DNA from: Kuschelorhynchus macadamiae
Lineage: Eukaryota; Arthropoda; Insecta; Coleoptera; Curculionidae
Direction: 5' to 3'
Assembly (NCBI GenBank): GCA_030620095.1
Contig: JAUTXW010004476.1
Coordinates: 1-64,000, forward strand
Length of the DNA stretch: 64,000 bases
The position numbers and the translations under genes were made by a program. Within the stretch, counting starts at the first letter, position 1. Each line of letters starts with the position of its first letter. Shown here in pieces: positions 23,174 to 34,714 of the stretch. The notes below the pieces were generated by a model that saw only the letters and a program-made list of their open reading frames with translations, was not told the origin of the DNA and did not search any database.

Positions 23174-24459
23174 CTTAATCTTCTAGCTTCAGTACAACCA
23201 GCCGCACGATGACCTGGCTTATTGCAGTTGTAACAAATAATTTCTCTAGCCCTTGGCTTGGCAACATCACGGGTACAAACTTCAACAGCATCAACCCTAT
23301 GATCAGAAGATCTGCTAACTTCATCCACTTCAATATAAGCCAAATCAGGTTCCAACGACTGTGCTTTGCGAGGGGGTGGTGCATACTCTGACTGCATCCG
23401 TGTCTCTATGCGTCTGCACAAGGCTTTAAGCTCTGAGATACTAGATATCTCCATAGCACCCAGTTGGTTCCTATATGTTGGAGAAATATTCCTAAGAAGG
23501 ATTGTCAGTTTTGCATCCTCAGATATTGGACATTCAAGTCTTTGAAAATATTTTGACATGACTGCCATGTATGTCCCAATGGTCTCATCCGGTCCTTGAG
23601 TCCTTCTTTTAATTTCCTCCAATAACTTTTCACTATAAAATGCTGGCTGATACTCCTCTTTGAATTTCTGAACCAACTCCTCCCAAGTGTGCACTTCTGA
23701 ACGACAGTCTTGATAGAATTCATATGCTCTTCCCTCGAAAAGATCTATACCTGAATTTAGAAGTATCGGTAGGCTTACATTCCTCGCTGTTCTCAACTGG
23801 TCAACACGCTCGAAGAAAGCAGTTACTGACATCCCTCTCTTGTCTCCCGTAAATTTTAGATTCCACTTGTGTGGTAGTATGGGTTTTATACCCTGTCCAA
23901 AGGTATTTGGATTAGTGGGTGATGTGTTATTTACTGGTGTAGAACAAGAAGCTGGAGCTTGCGCTAAGGATGTGTTCACCGTTCCCTCAAGGACACACAA
24001 ATTGGGTGGTGGTTGAGATTTGAGAGTCGCCGCCGAATCGGAAGTCTTTTTATTCAGTCCATCGATGAGTGTAAGCGTCTGTGCCATTAATTCACCTCTT
24101 AATTTTATACGATCATCAGTGTCACATGCCATGTTGTCAATGCGACCTAATACATGATTAAGTTTGGATTGCAGCTTCATAAAGGTACCACTTTTAGATG
24201 ATTCCGAGAAGTTTTCAATCAGCAGTACAAGCTCATCAAGTTTCTTAGTCACTGTTGTGACATCTTCCTGAAAACTAAATGGATAGGCAGGGTAGTGTAA
24301 ACTATCACCAGCCTTTTCCATTTGCTTAGCCAACGCAAGGCGACTTCGCATCTCTTCCACATTGCCTACAGCAATCCCCCTCCATGTTAACTCATAAGCC
24401 AGTTCGTCTTTGTCCAAACGGTTGATCTCAACTTTCCGCGACATCTTCAAAATATTCAC
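23092..24459 (-). CDS. gag: Gypsy Gag protein with zinc-knuckle region
   Basis: 455 codons. The N-terminal part is alpha-helical in character with a SAP-like opening (LDKDELAYELTWRG). The centre has the retrotransposon-gag pattern (FFERVDQL, FEGRAYEFY, EELVQKFKEEY, ETIGTYM). The C-terminus carries a canonical CCHC knuckle, CYNCNKPGHRAAGC, followed by CYGCRREGFTKRNC, where the His is replaced by Phe, so the second knuckle is degenerate. The start at 24459 precedes an unbroken frame. A second ATG five codons later (MSRKVE) is an alternative start. Confidence 0.9.
   Translation of the reverse strand: MNILKMSRKVEINRLDKDELAYELTWRGIAVGNVEEMRSRLALAKQMEKAGDSLHYPAYPFSFQEDVTTVTKKLDELVLLIENFSESSKSGTFMKLQSKLNHVLGRIDNMACDTDDRIKLRGELMAQTLTLIDGLNKKTSDSAATLKSQPPPNLCVLEGTVNTSLAQAPASCSTPVNNTSPTNPNTFGQGIKPILPHKWNLKFTGDKRGMSVTAFFERVDQLRTARNVSLPILLNSGIDLFEGRAYEFYQDCRSEVHTWEELVQKFKEEYQPAFYSEKLLEEIKRRTQGPDETIGTYMAVMSKYFQRLECPISEDAKLTILLRNISPTYRNQLGAMEISSISELKALCRRIETRMQSEYAPPPRKAQSLEPDLAYIEVDEVSRSSDHRVDAVEVCTRDVAKPRAREIICYNCNKPGHRAAGCTEARRLRCYGCRREGFTKRNCPSCNQGNGKRHS
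23110..23116 (-). promoter_or_regulatory. -1 ribosomal frameshift heptamer G GGA AAC
   Basis: Within the gag/pol overlap the minus strand reads GGGAAAC, phased as G GGA AAC in the gag frame. This fits the X XXY YYZ slippery rule, and a -1 slip leads directly into the open pol frame. The gag stop codon follows four codons later. I did not identify the stimulatory structure expected just downstream. Confidence 0.8.
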
Positions 24460-26494
24460 TTAAAACTAGTTAAATCCCGTTCTTGTATAGCTCTCTAACC
24501 TACGTTTATATCCCTCGCTTATACAAGTGATAACCCTACCTATATCTATAATATTCCTAATAAAACCAAAAAAAAAAAAAAATCTTTAAAAAAAATTAAA
24601 CACTATTGTAAAACAACTTATGTTCTCTTAAACCACTAACATGTATTAGTGCTTCACTTCAGCACAATACTTCACTACCAATGTGCTAAGTCACTAATCA
24701 CTAGTACAATACTTAGATGCAAATTCGCAAAGTCACGAATCACTAGCACACACTTCAAATGCAATAAGTCATTAATCACTAAATATCCCCAACCAAAATA
24801 AATGTAAATAAAATAATTTAAAAAAAATTAAGTCAGTTATTTGCAGTAAGTACGCCTTACTTCAAACTTAAAAGTCAACTTCAATGCTATATTCTGCTAC
24901 TACAAACCACAAATCCAACTATCACCAAAAGTGAGACCTCTCAGTTCCGCAAAAAAAATATTCCCATTCAATCCCCCAAAAATAGTTTGGTGAAACTCTG
25001 TCACTATTTGACAATTGTACTTTTATTCTAAAAAAAATTCTAATGAAAGCAAAAAAACTATCTGAAAAAAAATTATAAGTCTTTAACACTAACCAGTTCC
25101 CAAAAAAAAACAAAGTCAATTTGGGACACCCTGTATAATTACCAAGACAAAAAAAAATTCAGAGTACTTTTGCTACAGAAAAGAACTACAGTCATCGACT
25201 CAATAGTACTCAATACTAGTTAATAAAGCAATCTCAGACTCTAGATATAGAATAGAATCAGATGGGATGTAACGAAACACCATCTACTTCCAAACACTAA
25301 GCTTAAAATTGTTTTAATTAAAAAACAATCAAAGACAAAAGGCATGAAAGAGAATTAATCCCAAAAAAAAAATACCGGAAGTTGTAACTCTAATAACCAA
25401 TCAAGTGAAATATTTTCAAAGACCTGTATCGGAGACAAAAAATTAAAAAAAAATCAATACTTAAATATGTCTAATAGTTATTATGTTCTGTAATTGTATG
25501 TTGAATTTATTATAGTTAATAAGATTAGTTCTTTATATAAATATTCTAAAAATACTGCAAGTACAATTGTCAAAAGAAAGCAAAATCAAAAAAAAAAAAA
25601 AAACTGCAGCTTTAGAAAACTTATAAGACAGTTAGCTCAAAACACCCTTAAGTAGACACACTAGAAGAGTCAAATCTGTAAATCACCTTTTCACAAAATT
25701 TACTCTTGATTAACTTCAATCAATTTAAAAAAATTAACCAGGGATAATCAGATATTTCAAGTATATAGCAAGATTTAGAAGTATTTATTTACTTAAGTGT
25801 AAAATTGTAATTTCTCTCAATTAAAAGTAATTAATAAAATATTATTGTTCTATTTGTTTAAAACTAATTTATTTATTTATAAGTTTTTATTATTAATTAA
25901 CAAAGGTGGTCAACACAGATTCTGAGTTACCTTGCCTTATGAAAAAAATATAGTGAAATATTTTTGCTATTATGCAATACAATGCAAAATGCGAACTGGG
26001 TGCTTTATTTATTTTGATAATAAAATCTAAATGCTAAACTGTCACTACCAGTTAAGCAGCAAAACTATGAAAAGCTTTCACCAAAAGTACTCAAAAGAAA
26101 AAAAAGGAAATCTATATGCTATACCCATTATGTAATAATGACTTTTATTAACTATATATAACAGTGTTATATACCCCAAAACCTCAAATAAAAGTCACTC
26201 AATAATTAGCCAAAAACTGTGATTTTCTCTCAATTAAACGTGGGCACCAAAACTGTTTACTTTTATTACAAAAACCATGTACTTTATTTAAAAAAATTAC
26301 AATAACTGTGAAGTTTTATTTAAAAAATGTTGGGCATCAAAAATATGGCACAATGCCCTTTTGTTTAAAAAATTACGTTGGGCGCCAAATCTATGGCACA
26401 ATGCCCTTTTGTTTAAAAAAAACCACGTTGGGCGCCAAAATCTATGGCACAATGCCCTTTTGTTTAAAAAAAACCACGTTGGGCGCCGCCTCAT
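24460..26494 (-). other. Long non-coding 5' leader of the gypsy element
   Basis: About 2 kb between primer site and gag. It is A-rich on the plus strand, without a meaningful open frame. It includes an imperfect tandem repeat of about 50 bp around 24650-24790 in which 'cact' words, 'aagtca-taatcacta' and 'gcacaatact' recur three times. A leader this long could carry packaging or internal-initiation signals, but nothing specific is visible. Confidence 0.7.
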
Positions 26495-26505
26495 GTTGGG
26501 CGCCA
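26329..26505 (-). repeat. Tandem array of primer-binding-site / LTR-end copies
   Basis: Units start at 26329, 26377, 26427, 26478 and 26495 on the plus strand (spacing 48, 50, 51 and 17 bp). Each full unit carries gttgggcgcca (the complement of a tRNA-Lys-type PBS), a 7-base spacer, the LTR terminal word tggcaca, and a common atgcccttttgtttaaaaaa tail. The first unit is mutated (gttgggcatca). The copy at 26495-26505 abuts the real 5' LTR and is the presumed functional PBS (TGGCGCCCAAC on the minus strand, 7 bases from the LTR). Confidence 0.85.
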
Positions 26506-26512
26506 AAATCTA

Positions 26513-29455
26513 TGGCACAAAAATTTTCACTTACCGGATATTTATTTAATGATCAATAAAGTATACTGAATTTCGAATTCATCAAGGCGTTGGAGACCCT
26601 AAGAGTTGGAACAAGCTGGGGAGAATAATAGTAGAGGCCGACAGCAACAGTGGAGAAGGGCTGGGTTAAGATCTAAATATTTTGCGCCACGTAATTAATA
26701 ATTACTCTACTTTATCAAATAAATTAATGAAGTACTAGGCCGATAATAATTACGAATTATCGCCCAGTGTTGCACAACTCTAGCGATTCCAAGCAACGAA
26801 AAACCAAAATATTATCTTATACCAATGAGCTTACCTTCACAGAATACCAAATAATTAATTAAGATATGAGGGTCTCACTTGTAGGTAGGTAGCAGCAGTA
26901 AAACGCAAAATTTTGTTTGAAATCATATACTAATATCAAATAAGTTGTTCTTTTTGTTTTTTTTTTTCAAAAGTTATTTCAAGTACAATAATAGTATATG
27001 TAGGTATGGTCCAAACGCGGGCCAACAGCGATACAGCTATAATATGTACTAAGCTTCTAATCTTAATTATTAAAATTACCTGCAGCTTAAGAGAAATCGA
27101 TATTGTACACAAGAAAATGAATAATAAAAAAAATATAAATATGACAATGGTCAACAGTATGCAGGAATATATAAAAATATAGTACCACGGTCGATATTAT
27201 GACGCCATAAATCGTGAGTGCAACATCAAATACAAGTCAGTGAAATACATCAAAAATTATAAATAGAATCAAAACAAGTTATTAAAGGCCACTCGATAAG
27301 CCAGTCAGCTCAATAATAAGGTAAAAAGTTTAGTTTAAAATTAGTAAATAGATTTTGATTTTTAGTGAGAAAAATTAATTTAAATTTGAATTTGTAAATA
27401 TGAAGAACAAATTAATAAATTGGCTAATTGACTGTATCGAGGAATTTAGCTTGCAAAAGATATAATAGTTGAAATTTTAATTATTTGCTACGGTTACTTA
27501 TCTGGACGTCCTCCAATAGCTGTGGCCGTTAGCTGTTCAGACCTTCAGGCGAAGAAATGTCACCTGGACTCAGGCGTATACAGGTGGGAGCAGCATCAGC
27601 TCCGATGCTGAAGGTGAGTCTCTTGCCTGGTCAGGCAAGTTGGCAATCCCAATAACTGATCCAAAGAAAAATCCAAATTCCAGGACTTGATCGTCGTCGT
27701 GACGGAAATCCCTTGGAATAATATCCAAACCAAAAAAAAAAACCCTAAAGAGAAAACATCCCTTAGCAAACATTAAACCATATCCAAATATAGCCCAAAA
27801 TGTAAACAAAAATTAAATAAAATATGCAAATAAAATAATATTACCTCCTTCTGAGGGTTTTCTAACCAAAATGGAGTCTGGGTCTAGCAGTTGCCTAATG
27901 CTAAAAACGGAATCAACGAGTGGTTGTCGATGGTCTGGACAAGTGCAGTGGGCTTCTTACGAAGTCTTGACTCTAAATTTAAAGAAATAAAATGTCAACC
28001 CAGACCGAAGATGTTCAACAAAATGGCGTATGGTCATGGAAATGGCCACTAAGAACCATACACGGGCATTATCATATTATTAAATAATCAAATATACAAA
28101 AACTCACCGGAATCTGCTATTCCAGGTGCCAATATGGCAAGTCAGCAGGAGGATATCCTCTAAAGATGGTGGAACGAGGATTTTAGGGTGTGGCGGCCAT
28201 TTTCACAATTCTCCCTCGTGGGTGCGAACTTCCTCTGTCCAAAAAAAACCCCAAAGTGCCCGAATAACAACTTTAGAACTTTCAAATCCAAACAGGAACT
28301 ATTTCGCAAAAGATGCCAGGCTCTACTTGAAAATTATGATGAAGGCATCAGAAAATGGACCGCGCACCACACTGCTGACTTGAGACTCACCAAGCAGGAA
28401 CAAATTTTTGGAGCAACAGGTCCAAAATGTCTCGCCATGTTGCCACGATTCCACTCATAAAATCCTAGTTCAGACTTCAATTCTTTATCAATAAGCAACC
28501 AGTCATACTTAACACCAAAGGCACAGCAAATATCCGTCAATTAAATATCCAAAGGTCAAATCCGAGAAATAGAAACAATATATAAAATTCATTGTTTCAG
28601 AGCCACAGTCAGGTAAAATGTCACATCCGATATAAAAATTCTGCAGTCACGGGATCGGAAACTTATTCATGATCCGGCAACTACGGTCACAGATTGCTGT
28701 TGTAACCACAGGAACCGGTCGATAAAACTAGAAATGACTAGAAATACGTCGGCATCACGGAGGGCAATATTACCGGAAAACTTATCATAAAAAATCACTC
28801 ACAAAACTATACTTGGGCATTCCAAAAGAACCCCAAATTACACCATTGTAAGCCCTCGAAAATAATAACAAAATCTAGACCTGCCATAATGCATCCGACT
28901 CATCTGAATAATTCTTTCCCAAAATTGACAATGTAGCGCCCTCTTTTGTAGGAACCTACGATACGACCAAATGCGCCTGATAGAATACTGCGATGTGTGC
29001 AGGAGACCGAGGAAACTGCCCCGACCGTCCACTTCCACCGCGGTACCTTTCCAAAATTAACGACAGAAAAATCGATAATCGAACCGTAAGCCAGGCTATT
29101 GATAAACGAGACCTGGAGATGTCGTGACACATCGATCAGTTGCGCGGACCTATACAGTGTAATTCTAATATACTTGTTTTATTTCAGTTCGCACTAACTG
29201 AATCCAAAATTCTGTTCTCTAAAAATCGAAACGGCAGAATCGCACAAGAATAATCATTAACATATTAAATCCATAGTGCATTAAAAGAAGTTTTCGTAGT
29301 TTTAAAAGACAAACGTGATAGGAAAGCAAAATTGTAAATTCAAAAATGATTAATATTTAGTAGTATTATTATCTAAAAATTTGTTTATTATATAATTATT
29401 TAAATAGTTTAATATTATTATTAGCATGCTATAAGTCCGAAATTATCACGTTACA
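26513..29455 (-). repeat. 5' LTR of the 12.5-kb gypsy element
   Basis: 2943 bp, nearly identical to 16956-19928. It lacks the 31-bp segment found in the other LTR at the position equivalent to about 28316. As the upstream LTR on the minus strand it would hold the active promoter. I cannot place a TATA box or initiator with confidence. Confidence 0.95.
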
Positions 29456-30310
29456 CTACATTACATTTTTAGCTTTTATATCAGTTATTAGGTTTTTGCT
29501 TGTAAGCTTTTTTATAAACGCATTATTTTTATTTTGAAAAACATTAGTTGGATCAGTTTTCAATTTTTTATATGTATTTGTGTCATTAAGGAGTTGATTC
29601 ATTTTTATATCATAATCAGTGGTGTTCATTATTACTGTTGTGCTGCTTTTATCAGGTTTAAGAATGGTGATTTGAGGATTATCGTTAATAAATTGTTTAG
29701 TTTTATTTATTTGATTTCGAATTTTATTTTGAAATTTATTATATTTGGTTTATTTATGCCTAATCTTTAATTTATGATTCGTAATTGCATATACCACTTT
29801 TGACCTAATATTTTTTTTATTTCACTGGGTTGATCATGAATGGCTGATTCTACGCAAGAAATGTATTCTGTTATTGGTAAATTTTGTTCGTTATTAATTG
29901 GTAATGAGAAGCTATCACCCAAGGCTATAATTTCTGCGATATCGTTAGGAACAATAGTGTTGGGAATATTTTCAAGCCAGGAGGATGTATTGACTATTAT
30001 GTGATTTTTTTCCGTGTAAGATATTAATTTTGATAATTTTTTCTGACTTTTTTGTTTAACAGAATTGAATATTTTTCCGTATTTCCTACTTTCTAGCTCT
30101 ATGAACTTATTACAAATGTTTTCTGGAATAATTGTTTTGCCTCGTTAAGTTTTTGATGAAGAAGATTATTTAGCACATTTATAATTTTTGTTGTTTCATT
30201 AATTCATAAATTTAAAATTTTGGTCTTCATATTTTTAATAATGTCGTGAAATTTATTTTCGAGGTACGTACCTGTAAAAGTAATATGAGATACACTGAAG
30301 TTCAAAAAAG
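29456..30310 (-). pseudogene. Penelope-like element, N-terminal half
   Basis: On the minus strand, broken frames give the region before the RT core of Penelope proteins: SSWLENIPNTIVPNDIAEII with LGDSFSLPI (29810-29990), then NPQITILKPDKSSTTVIMN and DYDIKMNQLLNDTNTYKKL (29530-29640). This matches the family's LKADKGNTTVVMN ... LLxDxxTYxxLxxDPT pattern. Frameshifts and stops show decay. It ends exactly at the gypsy insertion and continues at 16955. An ACTTTTACAG/GTACG junction near 30270 could be an intron border. Confidence 0.85.
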
Positions 30311-30352
30311 TTGGCGATACGTCTGTATGCTTGCTTCTTAACAGGAAGACTC

Positions 30353-30353
<1 letters not shown>

Positions 30354-30410
<57 letters not shown>
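30354..30410. repeat. (TA)n tract, left flank of DNA transposon
   Basis: About 28 TA units directly abutting the left terminal repeat of the 4.3-kb transposon, and also forming the border of the Penelope remnant. Confidence 0.95.
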
Positions 30411-30413
<3 letters not shown>

Positions 30414-31061
30414 GATGGCTAAATTCTAACAGGTCGTATCCCACATATTTGGCGAAATTGTGTTTATTGCATTTTTGGGTAGGTTGTGACATCTATGAAC
30501 TAATTTCCGAAGTTTATATGCCTCCAAAAATTAGAAACCTTTTTTATTTAAGTTTTAAATAAGATCGTATCATCATTGCCCGTTTGACAGGCGCAACTTG
30601 TCGTATCGCACATAACGGTTATTTTAACAGCGTGTAAGCAAGCGCAGTAGTTGCACAGGGTAATATTAAGTTTAAAAAAAGGTGTTTTTATAATTTTCGT
30701 GGTAAGTAAATTTTGTTATAAATTTAAATCTGCTTAATAGTCATTCAAAACGAATATAAAATACGTTAAGTTTAATTATTGTTGATACGTCCTTTTAGAA
30801 ATACATTTTTAGTGCAACTTATTGATTATACGATCATTTAGAACTAATATGGCAACCCTAAAAATTAAATTTCTATAGGTTTATATGAAATAATTTTGTT
30901 ATTTAATGCAACAAATATGTAACACAACCTCCTTTTACAAATATGCATCATGGGAGTTATTAATGGAAAGTTTGCACATTGTTTAAAAAAATGTTAAATA
31001 ATTCGTAGTTGAAAATAAATTAATTAATAATCATTAATTTCAATATTATCTTTTTTGTTAG

Positions 31062-34000
31062 ATGGGAAGTAGAAGTAAAAGAATGGTAGAACTTTTTACA
31101 CAAAATATGAAGAGTAATGTTGAATACAATTGTCAAATTGTTAACAACGTAGTAAATTTAATGGTTAGCAGTAATGGAGATGGTGTAGATCTATCCAATC
31201 AGATGGAAAGTTTTTCTGCATATGCATGCAGTAATGTAAATGATAAAATGGGTCAGTATTTTGCATAATTAAAAAAATAAAATTCTTAAATATGGTTGTG
31301 TCCTATTTATTTAGATCAAGACGTCGTCGACATTCAGAAAGGACCTGCAGAACTTCTTGAATCACAAAATACCGAGGATTTTCAAACCGACTCATTTTTA
31401 AACCTTACAATTGGAAGTAGTAACTTTAATGAAATTGAATTTCAAATAATTAAAGGTAAAAAAATACGATTTTTAAATTTTATCCAGTTTAAGCAACCGT
31501 ACAAAAATATTTTAGATATTTGGTCTACTGAAGAATTTCCTGAACTCCATTCTTCAGAAATACAAAATAATATTTTTCATGATTGTACAGAATTAATGGC
31601 TGATGGCAAAAGTCAAGGTACGATTTTAAAATAGTTTCCTTCAATATGTTTTAATTGTTTTTTAAAAAAGAAATAACATTTTTTAATGTCTGATATTTTT
31701 TTAGCCACAGAAGAAAATTTTAGTAATTTGCCAAATGAAGATTTATGCGAGGAAAAAAGCCCCTGTGACATTGATGATCCCGAATGGCGTCCTGAAGATG
31801 AGGATGGAAAAGATGAAGAGATTGCAGAGCATAATGAGCATGACAATGAGCAGCATCATAATCAACAGGGAATTAAAAAAAGGAAAGCTCGAGGAAAAGT
31901 TCCAAATCCTGATCAGTGGGAAAAAAATAAGTGTAAAAAAAGTCGAAAGCTCGGTAAGGAATACACGGGATACACAAAAATTAAAGGATCTGTTAAACAC
32001 AATATTCAAAGGCCTGAGCGAAAAATGAAAGAAGGTTGTAATAACGGTTTTTATTGCAAAAAATCTGGAAAGAGAAACTGTCATTTATTTACAACTGAAA
32101 AGCGTAAGGAAATATTTCAACTTTTTTGGGAAATGGATTGGTGTCAGAAAAAAATGTATGTGCGAAATTTAGTTAGATATGAGACAAAAAAAAGATGCTA
32201 TGTTCCACGGAGACATGGGTCATTTTTCTATTATTTACGTTTAAATAACGATAATTTCCAGGTCTGTAAGAAGATGTTTCTCGCAACATTAGATGTCAAA
32301 GAAAAAATGACTCATAGATGGGTTTTGAGTAGTTTAAGACATGGACTGGGTAAACGAAAAGATAATGGGAAAACTTTAAAACGAAGTTTCTCTAAATATT
32401 TTGAAGAGTGCAGTAAACAGATCGACTTTTTAAAAATATTATTTGATCTTCCAAAATTGCCTTCTCATTATTGCCGAAAGAATTCTGAAAAGCAGTACCT
32501 TGAACAATACCTTGAACATCCTTTTCAAAATAAAAGCGAAATTTATGAGATTTATAAACAAAAATGTATCGACGAAAATAAGCAAAATGTTTCAATTACC
32601 ACATTCAATAGAGTTTTTCAGACTTTGAATTTGGCAATACATCAGCCGAAAAAAGATCAGTGCGATACGGCCTTGAGTACAAAGCTAACCAGCTTACCGT
32701 CAAAAAATATGAAACTCACATAAAACGAAAAAACTTTGCTCAAGAAAACAAGGCAAAAGATAAGGAGGAAGCGATTAAAGAAAATAATTACACCTTCACC
32801 ATGGATGTACAGGGTGTTCCAGCGAGGAGTGAATATTTTCGACCTTCCTTGTATTTTGGAAAAATTCAAAATAGCCAATCGATGTATTTCATTTCGATCA
32901 GAGTCAAATATATATTTTTTAGGTGAAGACTTCGACAATAATTAAAATAATGTCAATTTTTATTGACAAAGCATTCAAACGTCATTTTACCTTGATCACC
33001 TATACCAACCTATCGTATATTTTAAACAGGTGAAGCTAAAATTTTAGTTTGTAAAACATTAAAATGTAATATAAACAGCTATCGCAAAATCAAATCTTTT
33101 AATCAGAACGGACATAAAAAAAATCACTCTTTCCAAAAATCGTATAAAAAACGATACATTCCATTTAAAAAACACCTGATGCACAGCGTAACTCTTTTGT
33201 TTCTGGTTCAAATATTTTTTCGATGACATTTTTGGATTCTACAAGAAAAAATACATCGATTGGCTATTTTGAATTTTTCCAAAATACAAGGAAGGTCGAA
33301 AATAGGTTCCTGTTCAGTCCTCGCTGGAACACCCTGTACAATCAGTAAAATTATGCCCCATGATCGCAGCTAGCAAAGTTTATTACAAAACAAGGCTTCA
33401 AGTTCATATTTTTACTATTTTCAACCTAGCTACACATCAATGTACAAATTATGTTTGGAACGAAACTGAGGCAGATTTACAAGCCTCTGTCTTTACATCA
33501 TGCATTGTACACCACCTGGAAAAACACTGCCTTCAAAACAAAAAAAATATTATTATTTATTCGGATGTTTGCGTTTCTCAAAATCGGAACACGACATTAT
33601 CCAATGCACTTAGTTTTTTTGCGTCAAAATATGATGTTGTATAGAGCAAAAATATCTTGAGAAGGGTCACACTCAAATGGAGTGTGACTCTACTCATGCC
33701 CTTATTGAGCGGAAACTAAAAGGTCGGGATATCACTCTTCCATATCAATACGCAGAGATAATACGTGAGGCTCGAAAAAATCCCTTTCCCTTTGATGTGG
33801 AATATCTTACTCACGATTTTTTTTTAAGTATTTAGATTCAATTAGGCCGGGAAAAATTAAAAGCGACCCCTTGGTCACCGATTTGCGCTGTTTGAAATAC
33901 TTACCAGATGGTGAAATTCATTATAAAATAACCTATGAAGACAACTACAAAATTTTGCCTCGGAGACCTAAACTGCCACCATTACCAAAAAACACGACAT

Positions 34001-34155
34001 TTAAATCATTATTTCTCAAAAGACTTCCGATTAAGGATACAAAATATCGACATTTACAGGACTTAAAAACTGTAATGAATTTAGAAGTTCATAATTTTTA
34101 CGACAGTCTACCGATAGAAACCAAAACTAAAAATAACGATAAGAAAAATGTGTAG
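31062..34155 (+). pseudogene. DDE-type transposase of the (TA)n transposon, broken
   Basis: Predicted exons 31062-31251, 31315-31455, 31516-31617 and 31705 onward are joined by three short GT-AG introns (about 60-90 bp), all in phase 1. The product starts acidic, has a Lys/Arg-rich stretch and a Cys/His segment (CNNGFYCKKSGKRNCH), then PKKDQCDT, MDVQ, YSDVCVSQNRN and GHTQMECDSTHALIERK, motifs of a large arthropod family of transposase-like proteins (I believe labelled DUF7869). The Asp residues of MDVQ and YSD are candidate catalytic sites. Lesions: 1-bp deletion near 32667 removing the expected second Cys of DQCDxC; a MITE at 32810-33336; frame shifts near 33640 and in the T-run near 33820. 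The stop is at 34153-34155. Confidence 0.8.
32810..33336. mobile_element. MITE inserted in the transposase gene, TA duplication
   Basis: 527 bp with inverted ends of about 75-85 bp starting CAGGGTGTTCCAGCGAGGA. TA duplications lie at 32808-32809 and 33337-33338, as for mariner/Tc1-derived MITEs. Removing it with one TA restores a continuous reading frame through the MDVQ motif, proving the insertion point. The interior is non-coding. Confidence 0.9.
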
Positions 34156-34709
34156 AATTATCAGTTTCGTTCTTTTTCCTAAGTTTTTTGTTTGTGTTTA
34201 GGTTACTAGCTTATTTGTATTAAATAGTAGTAAGTTACCTCATTTTGTCCAGATTTTTAAATAAAATTAATGTCATAATTTGAATTAATATTGATGTTTA
34301 TTATCACTGAGTTACCTACTAAATCCCTTTTACCTATTTTTATTCAACATTTTAAAACAATTTTTTTTTACAGCTTAACGTTATGATCTAATCTCTAATT
34401 TAAAATTCCGAAAAGACGTAATCCTTTTGCTTTTATGATTTTTTGAAAGTTAAAAAATCGTAACCCTCAGATCTTAAAGTATAAAAAGGGCGTAACCCAA
34501 AAAATTTTAATTCTAAAACGTCGTATCCCACCCTAAAAATTGTTTGAGTCCCTTAATAAAAAACAAGTATAGTTACAAGATTTCTTGTAATATTAAATAA
34601 TTGTAACAACTTCCATAAAAATCATTTTGGCTTTCCAAACAAAACTACGCAGTTTCTATTGGCTCATGTAAAATATGCCTCGCTAGGGATACTACCTGTT
34701 AGAATTTAG

Positions 34710-34714
<5 letters not shown>

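Larger units (their letters stand above)
16956..29455 (-). mobile_element. Full-length Ty3/gypsy LTR retrotransposon, 12.5 kb, recent insertion
   Basis: Two long direct repeats (16956-19928 and 26513-29455) bound an internal region with a primer site, a 2-kb leader, gag, pol and a polypurine tract, all on the minus strand. Domain order is Gag, protease, RT, RNase H, integrase, as in Ty3/gypsy; there is no env (pol stops about 30 bp before the 3' LTR). The LTRs differ, by eye, at about four bases, one T-run and one 31-bp indel, so the insertion is young. It landed inside a Penelope-like element. The flanks share ACTA (16952-16955 and 29455-29458) if the last LTR base is shared with the target, a 4-bp duplication typical of the superfamily. 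gag and pol have no premature stops, so the copy may still be competent. Confidence 0.95.
30411..34714 (+). mobile_element. 4.3-kb DNA transposon inserted in a (TA)n tract
   Basis: Inverted ends CGATGGCTAAATTCTAACAG (from 30413) and, at 34684-34714 on the opposite strand, CGGTGGCTAAATTCTAACAG continue into GTMGTATCCC, about 29 bp with two mismatches. TA runs flank both sides, so the target was a TA microsatellite. Subterminal copies of GTCGTATCCCAC-like words occur at 30433, 30563, 30600, 34413, 34458, 34488 and 34519, plausible transposase-binding sites. It encodes a multi-exon transposase (31062-34155). The superfamily is uncertain; Sola-like elements are one option. Confidence 0.85.

Noticed and set aside
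26297..26559. Repetitive frames of 62-83 codons (HNALLF / MPFCLKK repeats)
   Set aside because: They are translations of the PBS tandem array, not proteins.
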